64,000 nt of DNA from the NCBI RefSeq assembly GCF_029855045.1, contig NZ_CP123228.1, positions 248,001 to 312,000 on the forward strand. Direction: 5' to 3'. A model generated the notes under the pieces. It was not told the DNA's origin, searched no databases, and saw nothing but the letters and a program-made list of their open reading frames with translations. Below, piece after piece: positions 55,423 through 64,000 of the stretch (the stretch's first letter is position 1; each line of letters opens with the position of its first letter). Source of the DNA: Piscinibacter sp. XHJ-5 (GTDB lineage: Bacteria > Pseudomonadota > Gammaproteobacteria > Burkholderiales > Burkholderiaceae_C). A program made the translations under genes and the position numbers.

Positions 55423-55442
55423 GATTATCGGGCGCGATAATC
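55423..55442. promoter_or_regulatory. Palindromic divergent promoter of cysK and hemE
   Basis: GATTATC-GGGCGC-GATAATC is a perfect dyad. Each arm contains GATAAT, a -10-like hexamer, one facing each gene. For cysK a start site about 17 bases before the start codon follows. For hemE the -10 would lie 6 bases before ATG 55448, with no ribosome site between, implying a leaderless message. It could also be a repressor operator. Confidence 0.5.
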
Positions 55443-55447
55443 CCGCG

Positions 55448-56518
55448 ATGTTCGCGCCTCTCCAGAACGACACCTTCCTGCGCGCCTGCCTGCGGCAATC
55501 CACCTCCCACACGCCGGTCTGGCTGATGCGCCAGGCCGGGCGCTACCTGCCCGAGTACCGCGCGACGCGCGCCAAGGCCGGCAGCTTCATGGGCCTGGCG
55601 ACCCACCCCGACTACGCCACCGAAGTGACCCTGCAGCCGCTGGAGCGCTACCCGCTCGACGCGGCGATCCTCTTCTCCGACATCCTCACGATTCCGGATG
55701 CGATGGGCCTGGGACTGAGCTTCGCGCTCGGCGAGGGCCCTCGCTTCGCGTCGCCGGTGCGCGACGAGGCGGCGGTGGACCGGCTCGCAGTGCCCGACAT
55801 GGAAAAGCTGCGCTACGTCTTCGATGCGGTGGCCTCCATCCGTCGCGCACTCGCCGGCCGGGTGCCGCTGATCGGCTTTTCCGGCAGCCCGTGGACGCTG
55901 GCCTGCTACATGGTCGAAGGCGCCGGATCCGACGATTACCGCCTGGTCAAGACGATGCTGTACGCACGACCCGACCTGATGCATCGCATGCTGGCTGTCA
56001 ACGCCGATGCCGTCGCCGCCTACCTGAATGCACAGATCGAGGCCGGCGCACAGGCGGTGATGGTTTTCGACAGCTGGGGCGGCGTTCTGGCCGACGGCGC
56101 CTTCCAGATGTTCAGCCTGGACTACACGCAGCGTGTCCTGCGCCAGCTGAAGCGGGAGCATGCGGGGCAGCGCATCCCGCACATCGTGTTCACCAAGGGC
56201 GGCGGCCTGTGGCTCGAGGAGATGGCCGCCATTGGTCCCGACGTGCTGGGCCTGGACTGGACGGTCAATCTCGGCGCAGCGCGCCGGCGTGTCGGCGACC
56301 GGGTCGCGCTCCAGGGCAACCTGGATCCGAACGTGCTGTTCGCCGCGCCGACGCAGATCGAGGCCGAAGTGGTTCGGGTGCTGGACAGCTTCGGCGCGGG
56401 CCCCGGCCATGTCTTCAATCTCGGCCATGGCATCAGCCAGCACACGCCGCCCGAGCATGTGAGCGCGCTGGTCGAGGCGGTGCATACCCACTCGCGGCGC
56501 CAGGCTCACGGCGCCTGA
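55448..56518 (+). CDS. hemE: Uroporphyrinogen decarboxylase
   Basis: 356 residues, the family length. Start [17 protein letters not shown]; signatures [16 protein letters not shown] (substrate Arg residues) and [16 protein letters not shown] are intact, and [18 protein letters not shown] carries the catalytic Asp region. It removes four carboxyl groups from uroporphyrinogen III in haem synthesis. No Shine-Dalgarno sequence precedes ATG 55448, which fits a leaderless transcript from the palindromic promoter. Confidence 0.96.
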   Translation: MFAPLQNDTFLRACLRQSTSHTPVWLMRQAGRYLPEYRATRAKAGSFMGLATHPDYATEVTLQPLERYPLDAAILFSDILTIPDAMGLGLSFALGEGPRFASPVRDEAAVDRLAVPDMEKLRYVFDAVASIRRALAGRVPLIGFSGSPWTLACYMVEGAGSDDYRLVKTMLYARPDLMHRMLAVNADAVAAYLNAQIEAGAQAVMVFDSWGGVLADGAFQMFSLDYTQRVLRQLKREHAGQRIPHIVFTKGGGLWLEEMAAIGPDVLGLDWTVNLGAARRRVGDRVALQGNLDPNVLFAAPTQIEAEVVRVLDSFGAGPGHVFNLGHGISQHTPPEHVSALVEAVHTHSRRQAHGA

Positions 56519-56531
56519 GCCGCGCGGCTCA
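56516..56531. other. 16-bp perfect palindrome at the hemE stop
   Basis: TGAGCCGCGCGGCTCA overlaps the hemE stop codon (the first three bases). As RNA it folds into a 6-bp stem with a GCGC loop; no T run follows, so termination by this alone is doubtful. Confidence 0.45.
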
Positions 56532-56889
56532 TCGGTCTGTCACGCGCGTGAAATTTTTCGATGGGTGCGCACTCAGGCCTTGACTTATCCCCATCGCTGA
56601 GTTGAGCGGGCGAAGCACTTCCGATGTGCTGCGGTGCAGCATATCGTTTTCACGAACCTTGGCTAAGTCATTGATTTCATTGATTCTCGGAGGATGCTGC
56701 GAAAGCGGGCAGCGCAACAGCTGGTCCGACGAATCAAGCATTTAGCCGCGCTTTGTGCAGGTTGCCCACAAAGTTGTCCACAGGCGGAGTGGACAGTCGC
56801 GAAAGGCGCGTCGAATCAATGACTTAGTGGCGTTCCTTCGTGCTTCCTTGTAGCTTTTGCCAGTAAGTTCTACCAGGGTTACAGCGTCT
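56519..56889. promoter_or_regulatory. AT-richer intergenic region with nested inverted repeats and DnaA-box-like sequences
   Basis: This 371-bp stretch has no gene. CTAAGTCATTGATT (56663-56676) is repeated inverted at 56814-56827 (14 of 14). TCATTGATT also occurs in tandem (56668-56676 and 56677-56685). Inside lie CTTTGTG/CACAAAG (56751-56757, 56767-56773) and TGTCCAC/GTGGACA (56775-56781, 56789-56795). DnaA-box-like sequences are TTATCCCCA (56585-56593, one mismatch to TTATNCACA), TTGCCCACA (56762-56770, two) and TTGTCCACA (56774-56782, one). It precedes priA, which restarts replication, so a DnaA-bound control region is possible; a structured RNA is the alternative. Confidence 0.5.
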
Positions 56890-58962
56890 GTGACAAACCG
56901 AGTACGAATTGCAGTCGAGACGCCTCAACACAGTGGCTTGGGCGCACCGCTCGACTATCTGAGTGAGCAGATGCTCCTGCCCGGAACGTTGGTGCGCGTG
57001 CCGCTGGGTCGACGGGAGGTCCCGGGTGTCGTGTGGCCGGGCGAGGTGGAGGAGCCTGCGCCTTCCGGGCTCAAGCCCGTCGGCGCCGCGCTGACCTCCC
57101 TGCCGGCGATGACCGCGGCCTGGTGTCGGCTGGTCGAATTTGCCGCCGGCTACTACCAGCGCGGCACCGGCGAGGTCGCACTGGCGGTGCTGCCGCCCGA
57201 GTTGCGAAAGCTCGACGATGCGCAGATCGCCAACCGCATCGCCAAGCTGGTCAAGCGGCTGGGCGACGCCCCCGGCGCTGCGGCGCCGTCCAGCGCAGCC
57301 CCTTCGCTCAGTGCCGAGCAGGCCTCGGCATTGCAGCAGCTGGCGCAGCTGACCGCCGCCGAGTCTGCGGGCACCGTGCTGCTGCATGGTGTCACGGGCA
57401 GCGGCAAGACCGAGGTCTACCTGCGGGCCGCGGAACAGGCGCTGGCGGGCGGGCGGCAGGCGCTGGTGCTCGTGCCCGAGATCAATCTCACTCCGCAGCT
57501 GGAAGGCCGGTTTGCCGAGCGGTTCGCGGGCCGACACATCGTGTCGCTGCACAGCGGGCTCACGCCCGCCCGCCGTCTGGCGCACTGGCTGGCCGCACAC
57601 CTGGGGCTGGCCGACCTGGTGCTCGGGACGCGGCTGGCGGTGTTCGCCTCGATGCCGCGCCTGGGTCTGATCGTCGTCGACGAGGAGCACGACCCGTCGT
57701 ACAAGCAGCAGGAGGGCGCCCGCTATTCGGCACGTGACCTCGCGGTGTACCGCGGCAAGCTCGAAGCGGCGCCCGTGCTGCTCGGATCGGCCACGCCGTC
57801 ACTCGAAACCTGGCAGCGCGCGCAGGACGGCCGCTACCGCTACCTCGGACTGCCTTCGCGCATCGGCGGCGGCGCCTTGCCCCGGGTGCGGCTGGTCGAC
57901 ATGAATCAGCTGCCCAAGGCCAAGGGCGTGACGACCGCGCTCTCGCCGCCTCTCGTGGCGGCGCTGCAGCAGCGCATCGAGCGGGGCGAGCAGAGCCTGG
58001 TGTTCCTCAACCGGCGGGGGTATGCGCCGGTGCTGCATTGCGGGGACTGCGGCTGGAAGAGCGGTTGCCCGCACTGCAGCGCGTGGCGGGTGTTCCACAA
58101 GCTCGACCGCACGCTGCGCTGCCACCACTGCGGCCTGGCCGAACGCGTGCCGCGTGCCTGCCCGGAGTGCGGCAACCTGGACATCGCGCCGATCGGCCGC
58201 GGCACCGAAAGGCTGGAGGAGCAGCTCGGCGCTCATCTGCACACGGCGGACGGACGGCCCGCCCGCATCGCGCGGATCGACGCCGACTCGACGCGCGCCA
58301 AGGGAGCGCTCGAGGCGCAACTGGGCGCGGTGCACGCCGGCGATGTCGACGTGCTGGTGGGCACGCAGATGGTCACGAAGGGGCACGACTTCCGCCGCAT
58401 CACGCTGGTCGCCGCGGTGAATCCCGACACCTCGCTTTTCAGCAGCGACTTTCGCGCGCCCGAGCGCTTGTTCGCGCTGCTGATGCAGGCCGCGGGGCGC
58501 GCGGGCCGGGATGCGGAGCACGCCGAGCGCAGCGAGATGTGGGTGCAGACCTGGCACCCGCAGCATGCGCTGTACGCGGCGCTGCGCCGGCACGACTTCG
58601 CCGCATTCGCGGCCAGCCAGCTGAAGGAGCGCGAGTCGGCCGGGCTGCCGCCGTACTCGCACCTGGCCATGCTGCGTGCCGATGCGCGCACCGCGGACGC
58701 CGCGCGGACGTTCCTGCAGGCGGCGTCGGACCTCGCCGGCACGCTGCCGCAGGCCGGCCCCGTGACGATCTACTCGCCCGTGCCGCCGGCCGTCTCGCGG
58801 GTGGCGGACGTGGAGCGCATGCAGATGCTGGTGGAGTCGGCCTCGCGCGCGGCCTTGCAGCGCTTCCTGGCGGTGTGGCTGCCCGCGCTGCATGCGGTGC
58901 GCAGCGCCGGGGAGCCTCGCATCCTGCGCTGGGCCGTCGACGTGGATCCCCTGGCGATCTGA
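56890..58962 (+). CDS. priA: Primosomal protein N' (replication restart helicase PriA)
   Basis: 690 residues from GTG 56890 (MTNRVRIAVETPQHSG); a TTG at 56857 is an in-frame alternative without better support. N-terminal 3'-DNA-binding domain, helicase Walker A HGVTGSGKT (167-174), Walker B/DEAH as VVDEEHD, the zinc-binding Cys cluster CGDCGWKSGCPHC ... RCHHCG ... ACPECG, and GTERLEEQLG with TQMVTKGHDF in the second RecA lobe. It reloads DnaB at stalled forks. It is preceded by the unusual repeat-rich region and is convergent with the catalase gene (6 bp). Confidence 0.95.
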   Translation: MTNRVRIAVETPQHSGLGAPLDYLSEQMLLPGTLVRVPLGRREVPGVVWPGEVEEPAPSGLKPVGAALTSLPAMTAAWCRLVEFAAGYYQRGTGEVALAVLPPELRKLDDAQIANRIAKLVKRLGDAPGAAAPSSAAPSLSAEQASALQQLAQLTAAESAGTVLLHGVTGSGKTEVYLRAAEQALAGGRQALVLVPEINLTPQLEGRFAERFAGRHIVSLHSGLTPARRLAHWLAAHLGLADLVLGTRLAVFASMPRLGLIVVDEEHDPSYKQQEGARYSARDLAVYRGKLEAAPVLLGSATPSLETWQRAQDGRYRYLGLPSRIGGGALPRVRLVDMNQLPKAKGVTTALSPPLVAALQQRIERGEQSLVFLNRRGYAPVLHCGDCGWKSGCPHCSAWRVFHKLDRTLRCHHCGLAERVPRACPECGNLDIAPIGRGTERLEEQLGAHLHTADGRPARIARIDADSTRAKGALEAQLGAVHAGDVDVLVGTQMVTKGHDFRRITLVAAVNPDTSLFSSDFRAPERLFALLMQAAGRAGRDAEHAERSEMWVQTWHPQHALYAALRRHDFAAFAASQLKERESAGLPPYSHLAMLRADARTADAARTFLQAASDLAGTLPQAGPVTIYSPVPPAVSRVADVERMQMLVESASRAALQRFLAVWLPALHAVRSAGEPRILRWAVDVDPLAI

Positions 58963-58968
58963 CGGGAC

Positions 58969-60420
58969 TCAGTCCACGTTCGCACCCCGTGCCTTCAGCG
59001 CTGCGCGCACGCCGCGTCCATACGCCGGATCGGCCTTGTCGAAGTGCGCCAGCTGCAGCTGCTGGATCTCGGCACTCACCTGCGACAGCGGCCCGGCGAT
59101 GTTGTCGAACAGGTTCTGCTGCTCCTGCGGCGGCAGCAGGCGGAACAGCAGGCCGGCCTGCCAGTAGTCGTCTTCCTGTGACCGCGCGTCGTAGCGGGCC
59201 GCATCGCCCGACAACGGCAGCGGCGGCTCACCGTGACCCAGTCCGTGCGGGTTCGCGCCGTCGGCCTCGACCGTCGCGTAGTTCGGCTGCGCGCCGAAGT
59301 TGGCAACCGCCATGCTGCCGTCGCGCTGCTGGTGGTGCACGGGACAGCGCGGGCGGTTCACCGGCAGCTGCTGGTGATTGGTGCCGACGCGGTAGAGCTG
59401 CGCATCGTGGTAGGCGAACAGGCGTCCCTGCAGCATCTTGTCGGGGCTGAATCCCAGGCCGGGCACCACGTTGGCCGGCGAGAAGGCCACCTGCTCGACC
59501 TCGGCGTGGTAGTTGTCCGGGTTGCGGTTGAGTTCCAGCACGCCGACCGGAATGCGCGGGGACTGCGCATGCGGCCACACCTTGGTCAGGTCGAACGGAT
59601 TGAACGAGAGCGCCGCCGCCTCGGCTTCGGTCATCACCTGGATGTACACCGTCCAGCGCGGGAATTTGCCCGCGGCGATGGCGTTGAAGAGGTCGCGCTG
59701 CGCGTAGTCGGGGTCGGTGCCGGCCAGCCTCACCGCGTCGGCCGCCGACAGGTTCCTGATGCCTTGCTGCGTCTTCAGGTGGTACTTGACCCACACCCGC
59801 TCGCCGCGGGCGTTGATCATGCTGAAGGTGTGGCTGCCGAAACCGTCCATGTGGCGGTAGCCGTCGGGCGTGCCGCGGTCGGAGAACAGCATCGTCACCT
59901 GGTGCAGCGACTCCGGCGCATGCGACCAGAAGTCCCACATCATCGCCGGCGACTTGAGGTTGGTGTGCGGACAGCGCTTCTGCGTGTGCACGAAGTCGGG
60001 GAACTTGATCGGGTCCTTGATGAAGAACATCGGCGTGTTGTTGCCCGCCAGGTCCCAGTTGCCCTCCTCGGTGTAGAAGCGGACGGCGAAGCCGCGCGGG
60101 TCGCGCTCGGTGTCGGCCGAGCCGCGCTCGCCGCCGACGGTGGAGAAGCGGACGAAGGTGTCGGTCTTCTTGCCGATGCGCTCGAACAGCCGGGCCTTCG
60201 TGTACTTGCGGATGTCGTGGGTGACGGTGAAGGTGCCGTACGCACCGGAGCCCTTGGCATGCACGACCCGCTCGGGGATGCGCTCGCGGTTGAAGTGCTG
60301 CAGCTTCTCGATCAGGTGGAAGTCCTGCAGCAGCAACGGGCCGCGAGGCCCGGCGCTGATGGAGTTCTGGTTGTCGGCGACCGGGATGCCGGAAGCGGTG
60401 GTCAGGGGCGAACGGCTCAT
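58969..60420 (-). CDS. Monofunctional haem catalase
   Basis: 483 residues, the small-subunit, NADPH-binding (clade 3) size. Catalytic His54 in [14 protein letters not shown], Asn127 in [10 protein letters not shown] and the proximal haem-ligand Tyr337 in [14 protein letters not shown] are all present. It breaks down hydrogen peroxide in the cytoplasm. AAGGAA precedes ATG 60420. Two ATCGAT copies (60488-60493, 60506-60511) lie in the upstream region, but I could not match the OxyR consensus, so peroxide control is not shown by sequence. No ankyrin partner gene is nearby. Confidence 0.96.
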   Translation of the reverse strand: MSRSPLTTASGIPVADNQNSISAGPRGPLLLQDFHLIEKLQHFNRERIPERVVHAKGSGAYGTFTVTHDIRKYTKARLFERIGKKTDTFVRFSTVGGERGSADTERDPRGFAVRFYTEEGNWDLAGNNTPMFFIKDPIKFPDFVHTQKRCPHTNLKSPAMMWDFWSHAPESLHQVTMLFSDRGTPDGYRHMDGFGSHTFSMINARGERVWVKYHLKTQQGIRNLSAADAVRLAGTDPDYAQRDLFNAIAAGKFPRWTVYIQVMTEAEAAALSFNPFDLTKVWPHAQSPRIPVGVLELNRNPDNYHAEVEQVAFSPANVVPGLGFSPDKMLQGRLFAYHDAQLYRVGTNHQQLPVNRPRCPVHHQQRDGSMAVANFGAQPNYATVEADGANPHGLGHGEPPLPLSGDAARYDARSQEDDYWQAGLLFRLLPPQEQQNLFDNIAGPLSQVSAEIQQLQLAHFDKADPAYGRGVRAALKARGANVD

Positions 60421-60528
60421 GAGGTTCCTTCGATGTGCCTGGACGGGCGATGAAGGAAATTCTGGAAACGGCCGACCCTTCTGAGAAATCGATTGCCGCT
60501 AGATCATCGATAGCGAACGCCAATACCA

Positions 60529-61518
60529 TCAGCCGCCCGCGCCCAGCACCCAGGCCAGGAGCGAGAAGGTGACGAAGGCCAGGATGGTGCTGGCCATGAT
60601 GATGCGGGCAACGCGGCCGTTGTCCGCGCCGTAGCGTTCGGCCAGCAGCGACACGTTGCTCGCACTCGGCAGGGCCGCTGCCAGCACGAGCACCGTCAGG
60701 CCGAAGGCCGACACCGCCAGGCCGGCCCATCGCGCCAGGAGACCCACGCTCAGCACGAGCAATGGATGCAGCAGCAGCTTGAACAGCGCCACCGGCACGA
60801 ACTGGCGCAGCGGGGTGCGCGTGTGCACATGCTGGCCGGCGCGCCACAGCACGGCGCCTATGGTGAACAGCGCGACCGGTGTCGCCGCGTCGGCGAGCAT
60901 CTTCACGATCTGGTCGAGGGGCCCGGGAAAGCGCAGGCCCGCGGCCGCGAACACGGCGCCCAGCGCAATGGCCCAGGGCAGCGGGTTCGTCATCGCGCTG
61001 CGCAGCGAGCGCATGACGGCCGACGTCACGCCCGACGACTCCGGGTGGGCGTGCGCCTCCTCCAGCTGCGCGATCACGATGCACAGCGTGCTGGTGAGAA
61101 TGAGGTCGGTCAGCACCGTGCCGATCACCGGCCCGGCGGCCCGGTCGCCGTACAGCGCCACCAGCAGCGGCACGCCCATGAAGCCGGTGTTCGGAAAGGC
61201 CGCCACCAGCGCGCCGAAGGCGGCGTTCTTCAGGTCGACACCGCGCGCGCTCTCGTTGCGGCGCCAGGTCGCGGCCACCGTGAAGAACACCAGCAGCAGC
61301 GCACTCGCCGCGTAGATGCCGATCAGCACCGGATCGATGAGCTGCGCGAACGGCATGCTGGCGCCGAAGCGGAACAGCAGGCAGGGCAGCGCGAAGAACA
61401 GCACGAAGATGTTGAGGCCGGGGACCGCCGCCTCGGGCAGCACGCGGCGCTGTGCCGCGAGGTAGCCGCACAGCACCAGCGCGAAGAACGGAATGGTGAC
61501 CGCGAGGATCGCTTGCAT
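60529..61518 (-). CDS. AEC family (auxin efflux carrier-like) transporter
   Basis: 329 residues with about ten membrane segments in two inverted halves. Landmarks are FPNTGFMGVPLLVALYG in the first half and AAALPSASNVSLLAERYG in the second, as in AEC/malonate-type carriers. Known bacterial members export or import organic acids or amino acids; the substrate here is unknown. It lies 108 bp upstream of the catalase on the same strand and is divergent from the MetE-type gene. Confidence 0.88.
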   Translation of the reverse strand: MQAILAVTIPFFALVLCGYLAAQRRVLPEAAVPGLNIFVLFFALPCLLFRFGASMPFAQLIDPVLIGIYAASALLLVFFTVAATWRRNESARGVDLKNAAFGALVAAFPNTGFMGVPLLVALYGDRAAGPVIGTVLTDLILTSTLCIVIAQLEEAHAHPESSGVTSAVMRSLRSAMTNPLPWAIALGAVFAAAGLRFPGPLDQIVKMLADAATPVALFTIGAVLWRAGQHVHTRTPLRQFVPVALFKLLLHPLLVLSVGLLARWAGLAVSAFGLTVLVLAAALPSASNVSLLAERYGADNGRVARIIMASTILAFVTFSLLAWVLGAGG

Positions 61519-61571
61519 CGGCGCGAAGTATCGGCGACGCTTTGCGAGATCCGATCGCGAAGGAGACGCTC

Positions 61572-62591
61572 ATGTTCACCACCGCCATCGCCGGCAGCCT
61601 GCCCAAGCCTGCCTGGCTCGCGGAAACCGAAAGGCTGTGGCCGTCGTGGAAGCTGGCCGGTGCCGAGCTCGCCCAGGCCAAGCTCGATGCAACGCTGCTG
61701 TGGATCAAGGCGCAGGAAGACGCCGGTCTCGACGTGATCGGTGACGGCGAGCAGTCGCGCCAGCACTTCGTGCACGGCTTCCTGGAGCAGGTGCAGGGCA
61801 TCGACTTCGAGCATCGCGTCGAGATGGGCATCCGCAACGACCGCTACAAGGCCATGGTGCCGCAGGTGGTGGGGCCGCTTTCGCTCAAGGGCCGCGTGCA
61901 TGCGGCCGAAGCGCGATTCCTGCGCGCGCACACGGCGCGCCGCATCAAGTTCACGCTGCCGGGCCCGATGACCATCGTCGACACCGTGGCCGACCGCTTC
62001 TACGGCGACCGCGTGAAGATGGCATTCGCCTTCGCCGAGCTCCTGAACCAGGAGGCGCTTGCACTGCAGGCCGACGGCGTCGACATCGTCCAGTTCGACG
62101 AGCCGGCGTTCAACGTGTACCTCGACGAGGCCGCCGACTGGGGGGTGAAGGCACTGGAGCGCGCGGCCCAGGGCCTGAGCTGCACGACGGCCGTGCACAT
62201 CTGCTACGGCTATGGCATCGCGGCCAACATCGAGTGGAAGAAGACGCTCGGCGAGCAGTGGCGGCAATACGAGAAGGTGTTTCCGGCACTGGCGGCCAGT
62301 CGCATCGACCAGGTGAGCCTCGAGTGCATTCACTCGCACGTGCCTCCCGAGCTGATGGCGCTGCTGGCCGGAAAGGACGTGATGGTCGGCGTGATCGACG
62401 TGGCGAGCGACAGTGTCGAGACGCCCGACGAAGTGGCCGACACGATAGGCCGCGCGCTGCAGTTCGTGCCGCGCGAGCGACTGGTGGCCTGCACCAACTG
62501 CGGACTGGCGCCAATGCGCCGCGAAGTCGCCGAGGCCAAGCTGCGTGCGCTCGCGGCGGGCGCGGCGCTGGCGCGGCAACGACTCGGGTGA
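61572..62591 (+). CDS. Short (core) MetE-type methionine synthase
   Basis: 339 residues, less than half of classical MetE (about 750), corresponding to its C-terminal catalytic barrel. Zinc ligands of MetE are retained: His209 and Cys211 in HICYGYGIAANIEW, Glu251 in VSLECIHSHVPPELM and Cys310 in ACTNCGLAPMR. The folate-binding N-terminal barrel is absent, so the methyl donor must differ. Some core MetE proteins use methylcobalamin, and others (MesD) require a DUF1852 partner and oxygen; no DUF1852 gene is next to it. AAGGAGA is well spaced before ATG 61572. metH is also in this window. Confidence 0.85.
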   Translation: MFTTAIAGSLPKPAWLAETERLWPSWKLAGAELAQAKLDATLLWIKAQEDAGLDVIGDGEQSRQHFVHGFLEQVQGIDFEHRVEMGIRNDRYKAMVPQVVGPLSLKGRVHAAEARFLRAHTARRIKFTLPGPMTIVDTVADRFYGDRVKMAFAFAELLNQEALALQADGVDIVQFDEPAFNVYLDEAADWGVKALERAAQGLSCTTAVHICYGYGIAANIEWKKTLGEQWRQYEKVFPALAASRIDQVSLECIHSHVPPELMALLAGKDVMVGVIDVASDSVETPDEVADTIGRALQFVPRERLVACTNCGLAPMRREVAEAKLRALAAGAALARQRLG

Positions 62592-62595
62592 CGCG

Positions 62596-62967
62596 GTGGC
62601 GTGGCAGGCGTCACCGCCCGCGCTGATCGCCCGCTTCGGCGAGCTGGTGCCGCACGATCCGCGCATCGAGCGCAGGAAGATGTTCGGCTATCCGGCCGCG
62701 TTCGTGAATGGACACCTGTTCGCCAGCCTGTACCGGGCCGGCCTCGTGCTCAAGCTGCCGGCCGCCGATCGTGCACTGCTGCAATCCGGCGGACATGCCA
62801 GGCCCTTCGAGCCGATGCCCGGCCGGGTCATGGGTGAGTTCGTCCTCATCCCCGGCAATACCTTGCCTCATGGGCCGGTGATGACGGCCTGGATGACGCG
62901 GGCGCTCGAGCACGTGGCGTCATTGCCGCCGAAGGCGCCGCGCAAGAAGGCGGTGCGCGGCGGCTGA
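62596..62967 (+). CDS. TfoX N-terminal domain-like protein
   Basis: 123 residues from GTG 62596, 5 bp after the methionine-synthase stop. RKMFGYPAAFVNGHLFASLYRAGLVLKLP is the TfoX/Sxy N-terminal signature (MFGG...). The C-terminal TfoX domain is absent, and the tail is Lys/Arg-rich. In gammaproteobacteria TfoX controls competence; single-domain homologues like this have no proven role. Probably co-transcribed with the gene upstream. Confidence 0.8.
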   Translation: MAWQASPPALIARFGELVPHDPRIERRKMFGYPAAFVNGHLFASLYRAGLVLKLPAADRALLQSGGHARPFEPMPGRVMGEFVLIPGNTLPHGPVMTAWMTRALEHVASLPPKAPRKKAVRGG

Positions 62968-62991
62968 CGGGTCCACCGACGAGCTTCCGGC

Positions 62992-63843
62992 CTACGCCCA
63001 CTCCACCATCACCGCCTGGTGATCCGATGCATCGCTGGCGGCGTCGACCTGCACGTCGCGCAGCCGGGGCACCAGGTCCTCGCTCACGAAGACGAAGTCC
63101 CAGGTGAACGGCGGGCCCGGGAACTGGCTCCGGTCGTGGAGCGCCACGGTGGGTGCACGCGGCTTGCCGGGATGCAGGCATTCCCACGCATCGCGGTACG
63201 AGGTCGTCGTCGGATCGATCGGCGTCATCAGCCGCACGTGCTCGGGCGAATCGGGCATGAAGTTGAAGTCTCCGGCGAGCAGCGACGGCGCCGCGCGCGC
63301 GACGCGGTCGAAAGGCCCCTCGTCCGGCGTGCCGGGGCGCGGGCTGGCCGCGTGGGCGCACGCTTCCCGGTGCAGCTCGCGCAGCCGCTCCACCTGGGCG
63401 GCGCGCTGCCAGGCCGAGTAGTACTCGAGGTGGGTGGTCGTCACGCGCACCGGTCCCTGGGGCGTGTCGAGGTTCGACTCGAGCGCGATGCGCTGCATGC
63501 TCGGCACCGTGCTGTCCGCCGGCCACGGCAGCAGGTGGCGGAACACCTGGCGTACCGGCAGCCGCGAGAGCACCAGGTTGCCGAAGCGCCGCCGCCCGCC
63601 CGACGGATGCGGCGTGTCGGTGGCGACGCCGTCGATGCGCGTGAAGCCGGGAAAGCGCGCGGCCAGGGCCTCGAACTGATCGCTGCCGTCGCAGCCCGGG
63701 AGCTCGGGATAGCCGGCCGACACCTCTTGCAGGCACAGCACGTCGAAATCCGCGAAGCGACGCGCGTGCGCCGCGATGCGGTCGAGGTCGACGCGGCCGT
63801 CGACGCCTCGGCCCCATTGGATGTTCCATGTGACGAGCTTCAT
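62992..63843 (-). CDS. Endonuclease/exonuclease/phosphatase (EEP) family hydrolase
   Basis: 283 residues. EEP-fold landmarks in order: LVTWNIQWGRG at the N-terminus, VLCLQEVS (metal Glu), TTHLEYYSAWQRAAQV, LLAGDFNFMPDS (catalytic Asp/Asn) and the C-terminal SDHQAVMVEW with the general-base His. No signal peptide. It cleaves phosphodiester or phosphomonoester bonds in nucleic acid or a small molecule; the substrate is unknown. GGAGGT before ATG 63843 supports the start. It is divergent from the helicase gene. Confidence 0.9.
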   Translation of the reverse strand: MKLVTWNIQWGRGVDGRVDLDRIAAHARRFADFDVLCLQEVSAGYPELPGCDGSDQFEALAARFPGFTRIDGVATDTPHPSGGRRRFGNLVLSRLPVRQVFRHLLPWPADSTVPSMQRIALESNLDTPQGPVRVTTTHLEYYSAWQRAAQVERLRELHREACAHAASPRPGTPDEGPFDRVARAAPSLLAGDFNFMPDSPEHVRLMTPIDPTTTSYRDAWECLHPGKPRAPTVALHDRSQFPGPPFTWDFVFVSEDLVPRLRDVQVDAASDASDHQAVMVEWA

Positions 63844-63930
63844 GAAGCACCTCCGGTGCTCGATGATCGGCCGCGTGGCACGGGGCTGCTTGGCTATCAT
63901 GGCGCGCCCTTCTTGCAGTGCGCCCTTTTC

Positions 63931-64000
63931 GTGTCGTCGTCGGCCCCTCCTTCGCTCAATCCCGCCCAGCTCGATGCCGTTCACCACCTCGGTGGCCCGT
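63931..64000 (+). CDS. UvrD/Rep-type DNA helicase, N-terminus only (3' truncated by window edge)
   Basis: GTG 63931 opens a frame reading SSSAPPSLNPAQLDAVHHLGGP, the start of superfamily 1A helicases (LNPxQxxAVxxxxGP preceding the Walker A loop). Only about 23 codons are inside the window, so Rep and UvrD cannot be told apart. It is divergent from the EEP hydrolase with an 87-bp gap. Confidence 0.8.
   Translation, partial: MSSSAPPSLNPAQLDAVHHLGGP

Noticed and set aside
56585..56782. Chromosome origin (oriC)
   Set aside because: DnaA-box-like sequences are few and imperfect, and dnaA, dnaN, rpmH, gidA or parAB are not adjacent. A regulatory role is more likely.
60488..60511. OxyR site upstream of the catalase
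   Set aside because: Two ATCGAT copies are present, but the ATAG-N7-CTAT pattern of OxyR is not matched, so I do not list it as a site.

Overview
The window is chromosomal DNA of a high-GC betaproteobacterium. The evidence is uniform GC-rich codon use, GTG starts and overlapping stop/start codons, an atpIBEFHAGDC operon in the usual proteobacterial order, a glnK-amtB pair preceded by a TorF-type porin, a proteobacterial-type gshA near gshB, and repeated GC-rich intergenic hairpin elements. Order Burkholderiales (Rubrivivax/Leptothrix/Methylibium-like group) is my best guess; this is inference from gene content. I see no rRNA, tRNA, CRISPR array, insertion sequence, phage gene or clear horizontal-transfer boundary. 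Genes fill nearly all of the sequence, and only one gene-free stretch exceeds 300 bases (56519-56889).

Layout. 1-10376: the 3' end of metH, a DUF1800/DUF1501 secreted pair, a glycine-zipper protein, comM on the minus strand, then porin-glnK-amtB ending in a clear terminator. 10502-16758: gshA, kup, gshB and uup. 16763-24226: an unknown minus-strand gene, a MocR-type regulator, and divergent from it a tightly coupled LysE exporter / EamA transporter / aminotransferase / PhzF / VOC / threonine-dehydratase-like operon. 24279-29032: a patatin-like lipoprotein and, on the minus strand, a Wza-like SLBB exporter with a Wzz-like protein. 29193-36125: AlaX-type editing protein, divergent cytochromes c' and b561, a GNAT enzyme, then aldolase / aldose epimerase / SMP-30 lactonase / glpD. 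36278-43667: the complete F1Fo ATP synthase operon, with two related repeat elements inside it. 43781-45840: a LemA-TPM-TPM operon.

46713-54471 (minus strand) is the most interesting region. It encodes a CreB-like response regulator, an unknown secreted protein, a CreC-like histidine kinase, a VIT/VWA-domain surface protein ending in a PEP-CTERM-like tail, an exosortase with its Cys/Arg/His catalytic residues, and a GT51 peptidoglycan glycosyltransferase. A perfect CreB-type tag (TTCAC-N6-TTCAC) lies between the kinase gene and the VIT gene. The arrangement resembles the known proteobacterial dedicated sortase system (kinase, regulator, VIT target, sortase), but with an exosortase where the sortase would be. 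I propose that it is a self-contained, CreBC-controlled, one-substrate exosortase system.

54479-64000: cysK and hemE diverge from a short palindromic promoter. An AT-richer 371-bp region with nested inverted repeats and DnaA-box-like sequences precedes priA. Then come a catalase, an AEC transporter, a short MetE-type methionine synthase, a TfoX-like protein, an EEP-family hydrolase, and the first codons of a UvrD/Rep-type helicase cut off by the window edge.
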